Shown: in pieces, positions 52,531 to 60,880 of the stretch
Position numbering within the stretch: the stretch's first letter is position 1
Layout of the letters: the number at the start of each line of letters is the position of its first letter
From: Streptomyces sp. DT2A-34
GTDB lineage: Bacteria; Actinomycetota; Actinomycetes; Streptomycetales; Streptomycetaceae
DNA length: 64,000 nucleotides
Assembly (NCBI RefSeq): GCF_030499515.1
Contig: NZ_JASTWJ010000001.1
Location: 8,288,001 to 8,352,000 of the forward strand
Direction: 5' to 3'
Position numbers and translations under genes: made by a program
The notes under the pieces: generated by a model
What the model saw: the letters and a program-made list of their open reading frames with translations, nothing else
Databases searched by the model: none
What the model was told of the DNA's origin: nothing

Positions 52531-53514
52531 TCAGCCACGCGCGCGCTGGGTCACGGCGATGCACACGAGCACCGCCGCGGCCGTCAGCGGGGCGGCCACT
52601 GTCAGGTGCTCGCCCAGCAGCAGCACCGACCACACCAGTGTGAGCAGGGGCTGGGCCAACTGCAACTGGCTGGCCTTCGGGATGCCGATCGCCGCCATGC
52701 CCCGGTACCAGACGACCAGGCCGAGGAACTGCGAGCCGGCCGCGACCCACAGCAGTCCGGTCACGCCGTGCCAGGTCAGGTGCACGGGTTCGTACGACAG
52801 CGCCACCACGGCGGCCGGCACGCTCAGCGGCAGGCACAGCACCAGCGCCCAGCCGATCACCTGCCAGCCCGGCATGACGCGGGCCAGCCGGCCGCCCTCG
52901 GTGTAGCCGGCCGCGCACACCAGCAGCGCCGCGAAGAGGTACAGGTCGGCCGTGGTCAGGGCGCCGCCGCTCTGCTGCACGGTGAAGGCGACCACCGCGG
53001 CCGCGCCCGCGAGCGCCGCCGTCCAGAACGTGCGGGAGGGGCGGGTACCGACGCGCAGGGCGGAGAACAGGGCGGTGGTCAGCGGGAGCAGGCCCACCAC
53101 GACGGCGGCGTGGGCGGTGGTGGACGTCTGGAGGGCGAGTGTGGTGAACAGGGGGAAGCCGAAGACCACTCCGCCGGCTACCACGGCGAGGCCCGCCCAG
53201 TGCCGGCGGGCGGGGAGCGGCACGCCCACGGCGAGCAGACAGCTGCCCGCGATCAGCGCGGCCAGCACGCTGCGCACGGCGACCAGCGACCAGGGGCCGA
53301 AGCCCTCAAGGCCCCAGGCGGTGGCGGGGAAGGTGAGGGAAAAGGCCGCGACACCGAGGGCGGCCTGGAGCGTGCCGCGGAGCGGCGTCCCGGCCGGGGT
53401 GACCGGGGCGGTCGGAGCGGCTGGGGTGGCCGACGGAGCGGTCGCGGCGCCTGGCGTGGGCGGGGTGGTGACTGCTATCGAGCTCGGAGCGGTAGCGCTA
53501 TTCTCTGTTCCCAT
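52531..53514 (-). CDS. EamA-family (DMT) transporter
   Basis: 327 residues. The first 45 residues are a Thr/Pro/Ala-rich tail; ten membrane helices follow in two EamA repeats (AALGVAAFSLTFPATAWGLEGFGPWSLVAVRSVLAALIAGSCLL, YLFAALLVCAAGYTEGGRLAR, LWVAAGSQFLGLVVWYRGMAAIGIPKASQLQLAQPLLTLVWSVLLLGEHLT). Probably exports a metabolite or amino acid. Its ATG (53514) interlocks with the start of the divergent MocR gene, which is its likely regulator. Translation may instead begin at an internal GTG. Confidence 0.87.
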   Translation of the reverse strand: MGTENSATAPSSIAVTTPPTPGAATAPSATPAAPTAPVTPAGTPLRGTLQAALGVAAFSLTFPATAWGLEGFGPWSLVAVRSVLAALIAGSCLLAVGVPLPARRHWAGLAVVAGGVVFGFPLFTTLALQTSTTAHAAVVVGLLPLTTALFSALRVGTRPSRTFWTAALAGAAAVVAFTVQQSGGALTTADLYLFAALLVCAAGYTEGGRLARVMPGWQVIGWALVLCLPLSVPAAVVALSYEPVHLTWHGVTGLLWVAAGSQFLGLVVWYRGMAAIGIPKASQLQLAQPLLTLVWSVLLLGEHLTVAAPLTAAAVLVCIAVTQRARG

Positions 53515-54955
53515 GCAGGAGCGTAGCAGTGTCGACGAACTGGCGAATCAGCTGCGACGAGAGCTGAACCGCTACTCTCCCGGTGGAAAGCTCCCGTCGA
53601 GCCGAGCCCTCGTCGAGCGGTTCCGGGTGAGCCCGGTGACCGTCTCCCGTGCCCTGGCGCAGCTGGCCGCCGAGGGGCTGGTGGTGACCCGGCCCGGCGC
53701 CGGAGCCTTCCGCGCCGAGCCGCACGCGCCGTCCGCCTCCGTCGCGGACACCTCCTGGCAGGAGGTGGCGCTCAGTGCGGACGCCGCCGCGGAACTCGTA
53801 CCCCGCTCGGTGGACGCCTCCGGCGTACTGGCCTCGCTCACGGCTCCGCCGCCCGGCGTGATCGAGTTCAACGGCGGTTATCTGCACCAGTCGTTGCAGC
53901 CGGAGCGCGCGATGGCCGCCGCGCTGTCACGGGCCGGCCGTCGGCCCGGGGCGTGGGGGCGACCGCCGATGGAGGGGCTGCCGGAGCTGCGGGAGTGGTT
54001 CGCGCGCGGCATCGGCGGGCCGGGCGGTGCCGTCACGGCCGCCGAGGTGCTGATCACCGCGGGCGGCCAGTCGGCCCTGACGACCGCGCTGCGGGCACTC
54101 GCCCCGCCGGGGGCGCCGGTCCTGGTCGAGTCGCCCACCTATCCGGGCATGCTGGCGATCGCCCGCGCGTCCGGTCTGCGGCCGGTCCCCGTCCCGGTCG
54201 ACGCCGACGGTGTACGGCCGCCCCTGCTCGCCGACGCCTTCCGGGCGACGGGCGCCCGCGTCTTCGTCTGCCAGCCGCTGTTCCAGAACCCGACCGGCGC
54301 GCTGCTCGCTCCCGACCGGCGCGGCGAGGTGCTGCGCATCGCGTGCGAGGCCGGTGCCTTCGTCGTCGAGGACGACTTCGTACGGCGGCTGGTGCACGAG
54401 GACGCGGGGCCCCTGCCGCGTCCGCTGGCCGCCGACGACCCCGACGGCGTCGTCGTCCACGTCTCGTCCCTGACCAAGGCGACCTCACCGAGCTTCCGGC
54501 TGAGCGCCCTCGCCGCCCGTGGCCCCGTGCTGGAGCGGCTGCGCGCCATCCAGGTCGTCGACACCTTCTTCGTGCCCCGGCCCCTGCAGGAGGCCGCGCT
54601 CGAACTCGTGGGCTCACCCGCCTGGCCGCGCCATCTGCGGGCGATCTCGGCCGAGTTGAAGACCCGCCGCGACGCGATGACGGCCGCCCTGCGCCTCGGC
54701 CTCCCCGAACTCGCCCTCCCGCACATCCCGTCCGGCGGCTACCACCTGTGGCTCCGCCTGCCCGACGGAACCGACGAGTCCGCACTGACCTCCGCCGCCC
54801 TGCGCGCGGGGGTCGCGATCGCCCCAGGCCGCCCGTACTTCAGCGCGGAACCGCCGGCCGGGCATGTGCGGTTGAGCTTCGCGGCGGTGGCGGGGGCGGG
54901 CGAGATCACGGAAGGGGTACGGCGGCTGCGGGCGGCTTGCGACGAGGTGCTCTAG
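53513..54955 (+). CDS. MocR/PdxR-type regulator (GntR winged helix fused to aminotransferase)
   Basis: 480 residues. GntR domain: SVDELANQLRRELNRYSPGGKLPSSRALVERFRVSPVTVSRALAQLAAEGLVVTRPGAG. Class I aminotransferase-like domain: GLPELREWFARGIGG, ITAGGQSALTTALRALAPPGAPVLVESPTYPG, CQPLFQNPTGALLAPDRR, VEDDFVRRLVHEDAG, and the PLP-lysine position VSSLTKATSPSFRLSALAARG. PLP-bound MocR proteins regulate nearby transporters or PLP-related genes. Its start codon (53513) overlaps that of the divergent EamA gene. TATTCT about 9 nt before the ATG suggests a leaderless mRNA. Confidence 0.9.
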   Translation: MQERSSVDELANQLRRELNRYSPGGKLPSSRALVERFRVSPVTVSRALAQLAAEGLVVTRPGAGAFRAEPHAPSASVADTSWQEVALSADAAAELVPRSVDASGVLASLTAPPPGVIEFNGGYLHQSLQPERAMAAALSRAGRRPGAWGRPPMEGLPELREWFARGIGGPGGAVTAAEVLITAGGQSALTTALRALAPPGAPVLVESPTYPGMLAIARASGLRPVPVPVDADGVRPPLLADAFRATGARVFVCQPLFQNPTGALLAPDRRGEVLRIACEAGAFVVEDDFVRRLVHEDAGPLPRPLAADDPDGVVVHVSSLTKATSPSFRLSALAARGPVLERLRAIQVVDTFFVPRPLQEAALELVGSPAWPRHLRAISAELKTRRDAMTAALRLGLPELALPHIPSGGYHLWLRLPDGTDESALTSAALRAGVAIAPGRPYFSAEPPAGHVRLSFAAVAGAGEITEGVRRLRAACDEVL

Positions 54956-55062
54956 GTGTGCTGTCCGGAGAGGTTGGTGACGCGGAGCGTCGGCGAGTGA
55001 CGACAACGCGGCAGATGCGCGTGCCAGACCCCGCGATGCCGGGATGATCCAAACGGCAGGAC

Positions 55063-55683
55063 CTAGCCGCGGGGTACCGGGGCGATGCCGCAGGTGAAGC
55101 GGGCGGACGCGAAGAGTTCCGGGGTCAGGCGTATGCCTGTGAGGCGGTCGGCCAGGGCGAAGGCGGCCTCCGTGTGCATGCGGTAGTCACGCTCGCGGCT
55201 CTCCCGGAGGTCGAAGCCCGACTCCCGCATCTCCGTGAGGAGTTCGTCGGCATGGCTGCCGTCGCGGGCGAACGGGAACAGCGGCTCGAAGTGCAGGCGC
55301 GTGTCGCCGTCCTCGAACCAGTAGAAGTGGTCCACCGCGTTGACGTTGCGGAAGTGGGAGACCACCCTGCGTCCGCGCGAGAGCGGGAGCGCGACCTCCG
55401 TCGTGATCCCCAGAAAGCCGTTGAACTCGACCATCAGCGACCAGTCGCCGACGGCCGTGACGCCGACGAACAAGCTGTCGCCCTCCCAGTGGTCCCATGC
55501 GTCGAAACAGGGCTCGTTCAAAGCGTCCACGCCCGTGAGGCCGGGCTCCGGCTCGGCCTTCAACTCCCTCAGGAGAGCCTCGGGGCTGAGTCCGCCCACC
55601 AGCGTGACGCAGTAGGCCTCCATCAGATGCCCGTACTGCTCGTCGAGCCACGCGTAGTCCGCGGCAGTCGTCTTCCCAGTCAT
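55063..55683 (-). CDS. DUF6461 family protein
   Basis: 206 residues from ATG 55683. Starts TTAADYAWLDEQYGHLMEAYCVTLVGGLSPEALLRELKAEP, with GVTAVGDWSLMVEFNGFLGITTEVALPLSRGRRVVSHFRNVNAVDHFYWFEDGDTRLHFEPLFPFARDG. Such actinomycete proteins often occur in multiple copies. No catalytic motif is seen; function unknown. Confidence 0.78.
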   Translation of the reverse strand: MTGKTTAADYAWLDEQYGHLMEAYCVTLVGGLSPEALLRELKAEPEPGLTGVDALNEPCFDAWDHWEGDSLFVGVTAVGDWSLMVEFNGFLGITTEVALPLSRGRRVVSHFRNVNAVDHFYWFEDGDTRLHFEPLFPFARDGSHADELLTEMRESGFDLRESRERDYRMHTEAAFALADRLTGIRLTPELFASARFTCGIAPVPRG

Positions 55684-55773
55684 GTCCGCAGCATCGCACC
55701 CGCCACCGACAATGCCCCGCCCACCAGGGAAAACCGCTCGACGCCGCCGCCGTCGGCCTGCGAATCTCGTCGC

Positions 55774-56208
55774 ATGACCGATACCCCGCCCCTCGCCGAC
55801 GGCTACGAGATCTCGACCGACCCCCACCGCATCGACGCCGGGCGCGTGCACCAGTGGCTGTCCACCGACGCGTACTGGGCGATCGGGCGGGCGCGGGAGA
55901 AGCAGGGCCGGGCGATCGAGGGTTCGCTGAACTTCGGGGTGTACGAGACGGTTTCGGGGGAGCAGGTGGCGTATGCCCGGGTCGTCACCGACCGGGCGAC
56001 CTTCGCGTGGCTGTGTGACGTGTACGTCGACCCGTCGGTGCGCGGCAAGGGGATCGGGACGGCGCTCGTCGGGGCCGTACGCGAGGAGCTGCTGCCGTAC
56101 GGGCTGAAGCGGATGCTGCTCGCCACGCATGACGCGCACGGGGTCTACGAGAAGCTCGGGTTCGCGCCGCTGGAGAAGCCGGACCAATGGATGGCGCTTT
56201 CCTTCTAG
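55774..56208 (+). CDS. GNAT-family N-acetyltransferase
   Basis: 144 residues. Acetyl-CoA loop VYVDPSVRGKGIGTALVGAVREEL (Q/RxxGxG/A motif) preceded by FAWLCDVY and followed by LLATHDAHGVYEKLGFAPLEKPDQWM. Acceptor unknown. No good ribosome site precedes ATG 55774, so the mRNA may be leaderless. Divergent from the DUF6461 gene (90-bp gap). Confidence 0.88.
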   Translation: MTDTPPLADGYEISTDPHRIDAGRVHQWLSTDAYWAIGRAREKQGRAIEGSLNFGVYETVSGEQVAYARVVTDRATFAWLCDVYVDPSVRGKGIGTALVGAVREELLPYGLKRMLLATHDAHGVYEKLGFAPLEKPDQWMALSF

Positions 56209-56384
56209 TTGCCGCTTCCCTTGCCCCGTCTTCTTGCCTCCGGCGGCTGTACTTGAATGTCCAACAGCCGTTTTCCAGCGACTTGTCCGCCTGGTCCTGA
56301 CCCCGCAGTAAGGTTTCGTCCACCCTCGGTCACGTCTGCACAACGCCTCTTGACCTGCGCACTTTCGCGACACACCATCGCCGC

Positions 56385-56978
56385 ATGTCGCTTCGGGTCA
56401 CGTTCGTCGCCGCCGCGCGCAGCTCCCCGCTGCTCGCCGACCGCTTCGAGGACGACCGGCCGCTGGATCAGGCCGGCTGGGACGAGGTGCAGCGCGTCGC
56501 GCACGACCTGCTGCCGCTCGCGGCGGCCGAGCTGCGCTACTGCTCGCCGACTCCGCGCAGCCGCGCCACCGGCGACGCCCTCGGATACTCCCCGCTGGTG
56601 CAACTCGCCCTGCGCGACTGTGACATGGGCCGCTGGCGCGGGCTCACGCTCGGCGAGGCGATGGCCCGGGAACCCGAGGCGGTGGACGCCTGGCTGGCCG
56701 ACCCGCGCGGCACGCCGCACGGCGGCGAGTCGCTGATCGCGTTCATCGGCCGGGTCGGCGGCTGGCTCGACACCCGGCCCGTGGAGGACGGCGGCCGTAT
56801 CGTCGCCGTGGCCGAACCGTCCGTGATCCGTGCCGCCCTGGTGTACGCGCTGAAGGCGCCGCCCGCCACGTACTGGAACATCGACGTACGCCCGCTGTCG
56901 ACGACCACCGTGACCGGCCGCGCGGGCCGCTGGTACCTCCGCTTCGACGGGGCGCCGGCTCAGTCCTCGCGCGTGTAG
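56385..56978 (+). CDS. Histidine phosphatase-fold protein lacking catalytic histidines
   Basis: 197 residues, ATG 56385. Overall pattern of the phosphoglycerate mutase superfamily: CSPTPRSRATGDALGY (the SPxxRxxxTA block), CDMGRWRGLTLGEA and HGGES. However, where the family has RHG the sequence is FVAAARSSPL, and where it has the second histidine (SHG) it reads VAEPSVIRAAL. Both catalytic histidines therefore appear lost, so phosphatase activity is unlikely. It may bind a phosphorylated ligand. Its 3' end overlaps the convergent DUF6314 gene by 19 bp. Confidence 0.8.
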   Translation: MSLRVTFVAAARSSPLLADRFEDDRPLDQAGWDEVQRVAHDLLPLAAAELRYCSPTPRSRATGDALGYSPLVQLALRDCDMGRWRGLTLGEAMAREPEAVDAWLADPRGTPHGGESLIAFIGRVGGWLDTRPVEDGGRIVAVAEPSVIRAALVYALKAPPATYWNIDVRPLSTTTVTGRAGRWYLRFDGAPAQSSRV

Positions 56979-57403
56979 TCGGTGGTGAGGACGAGGTCCT
57001 TGGCCGGGCCGCGCACCCGCCACACCGTCCGCCAGTGGTCCTCGTCGAGGACGGTGAACTCGCCCCGGTAGAGGTCCGCCGAGCACGGGTGATCGGCGGT
57101 GTACCGCCCGGACGTCAGGTCCAGGTCGTGGAAGGGCCGCCCGTCGGCGAACCGTACGTCCGCCGTGCCGCGCCCGGCGCCGGGCAGGAAACGCAGCGTC
57201 CGCTCGGCGGGCCGGGGCACGCCCTGCCAGGCGAACGTGCCCGACTCGTGGTGCAGCAGTCCGCCGCCCTCCAGCGGACCGAAGGCCGTCGTGCCGGAGA
57301 ACTCCCCGGCCGCCCCGTCGGCGAGGTCCCGTACGGACCGCTCGACCCGCCAACTCCCGGCCAGATATGTCAGTGCATCCGGTACTGGCCAGAACTCGCC
57401 CAT
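56960..57403 (-). CDS. DUF6314 protein
   Basis: 147 residues, ATG 57403. PDALTYLAGSWRVERSVRDLADGAAGEFSGTTAFGPLEGGGLLHHESGTFAWQG, HDLDLTSGRYTADHPCSADLYRGEFTVLDEDHWRTVWRVRGPAKDLVLTTDYTR fits DUF6314, a lipocalin-like beta-barrel family. Function unknown. The convergent partner overlaps its last 19 bp. Confidence 0.82.
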   Translation of the reverse strand: MGEFWPVPDALTYLAGSWRVERSVRDLADGAAGEFSGTTAFGPLEGGGLLHHESGTFAWQGVPRPAERTLRFLPGAGRGTADVRFADGRPFHDLDLTSGRYTADHPCSADLYRGEFTVLDEDHWRTVWRVRGPAKDLVLTTDYTRED

Positions 57404-57470
57404 CCGTCCCTCTCCTCCGGTCCTTTTGGCCCTTCCGGCTCTTCCGACACTTTCGATGCCGCGCGACCTG

Positions 57471-57537
57471 TTGACGCAGTTGGATCCCCTCCCTATCTTG
57501 CCGTTCGAAGTACTGATCAGCGTCTGATATTTCGAAC
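57471..57537 (+). promoter_or_regulatory. Promoter and operator of the arabinofuranosidase gene
   Basis: -35 TTGACG (57471-57476), 17-bp spacer, -10 TATCTT (57494-57499). The inverted repeat GTTCGAA (57503-57509) and TTCGAAC (57531-57537) begins at the expected transcription start, a position suited to a repressor that responds to arabinose- or xylose-type inducers. Confidence 0.6.
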
Positions 57538-57556
57538 ATCGAGCCGCGGAGTATCC

Positions 57557-60040
57557 ATGTCACGCACGCGCACCCGTTGGAGACTGGGTCTGACGGCGAC
57601 CGCCTTCCTGGTGGCCGCCGGTCTCGTCCCGGCTCCCGCCCACGCCGAGGACGTCACCGACTACGCCATCACCGTCGACCCCGCCACCAAGGGCGCGAAG
57701 ATCGACGACACGATGTACGGCGTCTTCTTCGAGGACATCAACCGGGCCGCGGACGGCGGTCTGTACGCCGAGCTCGTGCAGAACCGGTCCTTCGAGTACT
57801 CCACGGACGACAACCGGTCGTACACGCCGCTCACCTCCTGGACGGTCGACGGCACCGCACAGGTCGTGAACGATGCCGGCCGGCTCAACGAGCGCAACCG
57901 CAACTACCTTTCCCTGGGCGCCGCTTCGTCCGTCACGAACGCCGGCTACAACACCGGCATCCGAGTCGAGGCGGGCAAGAAGTACGACTTCTCGGTGTGG
58001 GCCCGCGCCGAGAGCGGTACGACCCTGACCGTCTCGTTGCAGGACGCCGACGGCACTCTCGCCACCGCTCGCCAGGTGGCCGTGACCAAGAGCGGCTGGG
58101 CCAAGTACACCGCCACCTTCACCGCGACCCGCACCAGCAGCGACGGCCGCCTCACCGTGGGCTCCTCCGCCGCGGCCGCCCTCGACATGGTGTCCCTCTT
58201 CCCGCGCGACACGTACAAGAACCAGCCCAACGGCCTGCGCAAGGACCTCGCCGAGAAGGTCGCGGCCCTCCACCCCGGCTTCCTGCGCTTCCCCGGCGGC
58301 TGTCTGGTCAACACGGACTCCATGGAGGACTACAGCGAGTCCTCCAACTGGCAGCGCAAGCGCTCCTACCAGTGGAAGGACACCATCGGCCCGGTCGAGG
58401 AGCGCGCCACCAACGCCAACTTCTGGGGCTACAACCAGTCCTACGGACTCGGCTACTACGAGTACTTCCGCTTCGCCGAGGACATCGGCGCCATGCCGCT
58501 GCCCGTCGTCCCGGCCCTGGTGACCGGCTGCGGCCAGAACAAGGCCGTCGACGACGAGGCCCTGCTCAAGCGGCACATCCAGGACGCCCTCGACCTCATC
58601 GAGTTCGCCAACGGTCCGGTGACCTCGACCTGGGGCAAGAAGCGGGCCCAGATGGGCCACCCGAAGCCCTTCCACCTCACGCACATCGGGGTCGGCAACG
58701 AGGAGAACCTGCCGGTCGAGTTCATGGCCCGGTTCAAGCAGTTCCGCGCCGCCATCGTGGCGAAGTACCCCGAGATCACCGTCGTCTCCAACTCCGGTCC
58801 GGACGACGCGGGTCAGACCTTCGACACGGCCTGGCAGCTCAACCGTGAGAACAAGGTCGACATGGTCGACGAGCACTACTACAACAGCCCGCAGTGGTTC
58901 CTGCAGAACAACGACCGCTACGACTCCTACGACCGCAGCGGCCCGAAGGTCTTCCTCGGCGAGTACGCCTCCTGGGGCAACGCCTTCAAGAACGGCCTCG
59001 CCGAAGCCGCCTTCATGACCGGCCTGGAGCGCAACGCCGACGTCGTCAAACTCGCCTCCTACGCACCGCTGTTCGCCAACGAGGACTATGTGCAGTGGAG
59101 CCCCGACATGGTGTGGTTCAACAACCACGCCTCCTGGAACTCCGCCAACTACGAGGTCCAGAAGCTGTTCATGAACAACGTCGGCGACCGGGTGGTCCCC
59201 TCCAAGGCCACCGGAACGCCGTCACTGATGGGCCCGATCACCGGTGCGGTCGGCCTGTCGACGTGGGCGACCAGTGCGGCGTACGACGATGTGTCGGTCA
59301 CGGACGCCGACGGCAAGACGCTGCTCAGCGACGACTTCTCCGGTGACGCCTCCAAGTGGACACACACCGGCGGCGGCAGCTGGAGCATCCAGGACGGGCA
59401 GTACGTCCAGACGGACGCGGCCGCCGAGGACACGATGGTCTCGGCCGGCGACCCGACCTGGCACGACTACGACCTGCACGCGAAGGCCACCAAGAAGTCC
59501 GGCAAGGAGGGCTTCCTCGTCGCCTTCGGCGTCAAGGACACCGGCAACTACTACTGGTGGAACCTGGGCGGCTGGAACAACACCCAGTCCGCCGTCGAGC
59601 AGGCCGTGGACGGCGGCAAGTCGACGCTGATCTCCAAGGCCGGGACGATCGAGACGGGCCGCACCTACGACATCGACATCAAGGTGCGCGGCCGCCAGGT
59701 CACCCTGTACCTCGACGGCCAGGAGTGGGGCAGCTTCACCGACGACAAGCCGGCCGAGCCGTTCCGCCAGGTCGTCACCAAGGACGCGAAGACGGGTGAC
59801 CTGATCGTCAAGGTCGTCAACGCCCAGTCGTCGGCGGCCCGTACCGCGATCGACCTGGGCGGCGCGAAGGTCGCGTCCAAGGCCCGGGTGACGACCCTGT
59901 CCGCCGACCCGAACGCCGTGAACAGCGAGACGGAGACGCCGGTCGCGCCGGTGACGTCCACTTTCTCGGGGGTCGCGGACGAGTTCACGTACACCTTCCC
60001 GGCGAACTCGATCACCTTCCTGCGGATCAAGCAGAGGTAG
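57557..60040 (+). CDS. Secreted GH51 alpha-L-arabinofuranosidase with carbohydrate-binding and LamG-like domains
   Basis: 827 residues. Signal peptide RWRLGLTATAFLVAAGLVPAPAHA. GH51 start: GAKIDDTMYGVFFEDINRAADGGLYAELVQNRSFEYS. A CBM4/9-like insert lies at about residues 90-215 (VEAGKKYDFSVWARAESGTTLTVSLQDADGTL). Catalytic region: FLRFPGGCLVNTD, acid/base glutamate in GVGNEENLP, nucleophile glutamate in FLGEYASWG. At about 575-740 lies a jelly-roll domain (DDFSGDASKWTHTGGGSWSIQDGQY). It removes arabinose side chains from arabinoxylan or arabinan outside the cell. An operator-like repeat overlaps its promoter. Confidence 0.92.
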   Translation: MSRTRTRWRLGLTATAFLVAAGLVPAPAHAEDVTDYAITVDPATKGAKIDDTMYGVFFEDINRAADGGLYAELVQNRSFEYSTDDNRSYTPLTSWTVDGTAQVVNDAGRLNERNRNYLSLGAASSVTNAGYNTGIRVEAGKKYDFSVWARAESGTTLTVSLQDADGTLATARQVAVTKSGWAKYTATFTATRTSSDGRLTVGSSAAAALDMVSLFPRDTYKNQPNGLRKDLAEKVAALHPGFLRFPGGCLVNTDSMEDYSESSNWQRKRSYQWKDTIGPVEERATNANFWGYNQSYGLGYYEYFRFAEDIGAMPLPVVPALVTGCGQNKAVDDEALLKRHIQDALDLIEFANGPVTSTWGKKRAQMGHPKPFHLTHIGVGNEENLPVEFMARFKQFRAAIVAKYPEITVVSNSGPDDAGQTFDTAWQLNRENKVDMVDEHYYNSPQWFLQNNDRYDSYDRSGPKVFLGEYASWGNAFKNGLAEAAFMTGLERNADVVKLASYAPLFANEDYVQWSPDMVWFNNHASWNSANYEVQKLFMNNVGDRVVPSKATGTPSLMGPITGAVGLSTWATSAAYDDVSVTDADGKTLLSDDFSGDASKWTHTGGGSWSIQDGQYVQTDAAAEDTMVSAGDPTWHDYDLHAKATKKSGKEGFLVAFGVKDTGNYYWWNLGGWNNTQSAVEQAVDGGKSTLISKAGTIETGRTYDIDIKVRGRQVTLYLDGQEWGSFTDDKPAEPFRQVVTKDAKTGDLIVKVVNAQSSAARTAIDLGGAKVASKARVTTLSADPNAVNSETETPVAPVTSTFSGVADEFTYTFPANSITFLRIKQR

Positions 60041-60049
60041 CCGGATCGG

Positions 60050-60082
60050 CGCGGGCCGCTGTCCGAGCGGCAGCGGCCCGCG
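60050..60082 (+). terminator. Terminator after the arabinofuranosidase gene
   Basis: Perfect 12-bp stem CGCGGGCCGCTG / CAGCGGCCCGCG with a 9-nt loop, then TCTTTA, 10 bp after the stop codon. Confidence 0.85.
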
Positions 60083-60176
60083 TCTTTACCGCCCAGGTGA
60101 CACGGTCCCGGGCAGGTCGCGCGGGCGCGTCGGAATCGTGCGTGCCGTGTCGTCGGTGGAGGGGCAGACTCGCTCC

Positions 60177-60797
60177 ATGGCGGACATGCGAGCGTTCCGG
60201 GACGAGGTCCGTGGCTGGGCGGCCGGTGGTCCCGGCGGGGCGGCGAGTGACCTGGCTGTGCGGCTGAGGGTGCGGACGGCGGTGCTGCTGGAAGGCCCGA
60301 GTGACCTCGCGGCCGTCGAGGCGCTGGCCGCACGGCGTGGCCGGGACCTGGCCGCCGAGGGGGTGTGCGTCGTGCCGATGGGCGGGGCGATGAGCGTCGG
60401 CCGTTACGCCGGCCTTCTCGGGCCGTCCGGCCTCGGTCTGCGCCTGGCAGGACTGTGCGACGAGGGCGAGCAGCGCTTCTACGACCGCGCCCTGAAGCGG
60501 GTCCGGGCGGCGTCGCACTCGGCGTTCTTCGTGTGCGTGCGGGACCTCGAGGACGAGCTGATTCGCGCGCTGGGCACGGCAAGGGTCGAGGAGATCGTCC
60601 GGACCGAGGGCGACCTGCGCGCCTGGCAGACCTTCCTGCGCCAGCCCGCACAGCACGGCCGGCCCCGGCAGCAGCAGTTGCGGCGCTTCCTCGGCACGAA
60701 GAAGGGCCGCAAGATCCGCTACGGCCACCTCCTCGTCGAGGCCCTGGAGCCCGAACAGGTACCGGCGCCCCTCGACGACCTCCTTGCGAGCCTGTGA
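60177..60797 (+). CDS. Stand-alone TOPRIM (OLD-type) protein
   Basis: 206 residues from ATG 60177. TOPRIM signature: AVLLEGPSDLAAVEALAARRGRDL (acidic glutamate), VVPMGGAMSVGRYAGLL and LAGLCDEGEQRFYDRAL (the DxE-type pair in CDEGE). This resembles the nuclease half of OLD-family ATPases, here without the ATPase. The C-terminus is basic (LRRFLGTKKGRKIRYGHLLVEAL), fitting nucleic-acid contact. Possible metal-dependent nuclease or nucleotidyl transferase; biological role unknown. Confidence 0.75.
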   Translation: MADMRAFRDEVRGWAAGGPGGAASDLAVRLRVRTAVLLEGPSDLAAVEALAARRGRDLAAEGVCVVPMGGAMSVGRYAGLLGPSGLGLRLAGLCDEGEQRFYDRALKRVRAASHSAFFVCVRDLEDELIRALGTARVEEIVRTEGDLRAWQTFLRQPAQHGRPRQQQLRRFLGTKKGRKIRYGHLLVEALEPEQVPAPLDDLLASL

Positions 60798-60880
60798 CCC
60801 GGTGTCCGGCTGCTCCGGTCGGGAGGCCAGGACGTTGTGCAGGGCGGAAACCCCGGGCACTGACCGAATCGACCTCCGCT

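Noticed and set aside
57560..59128. 522-codon frame antisense to the GH51 gene
   Set aside because: Val/Gly/Leu/Asp-rich shadow of a strongly biased gene, no domain seen.
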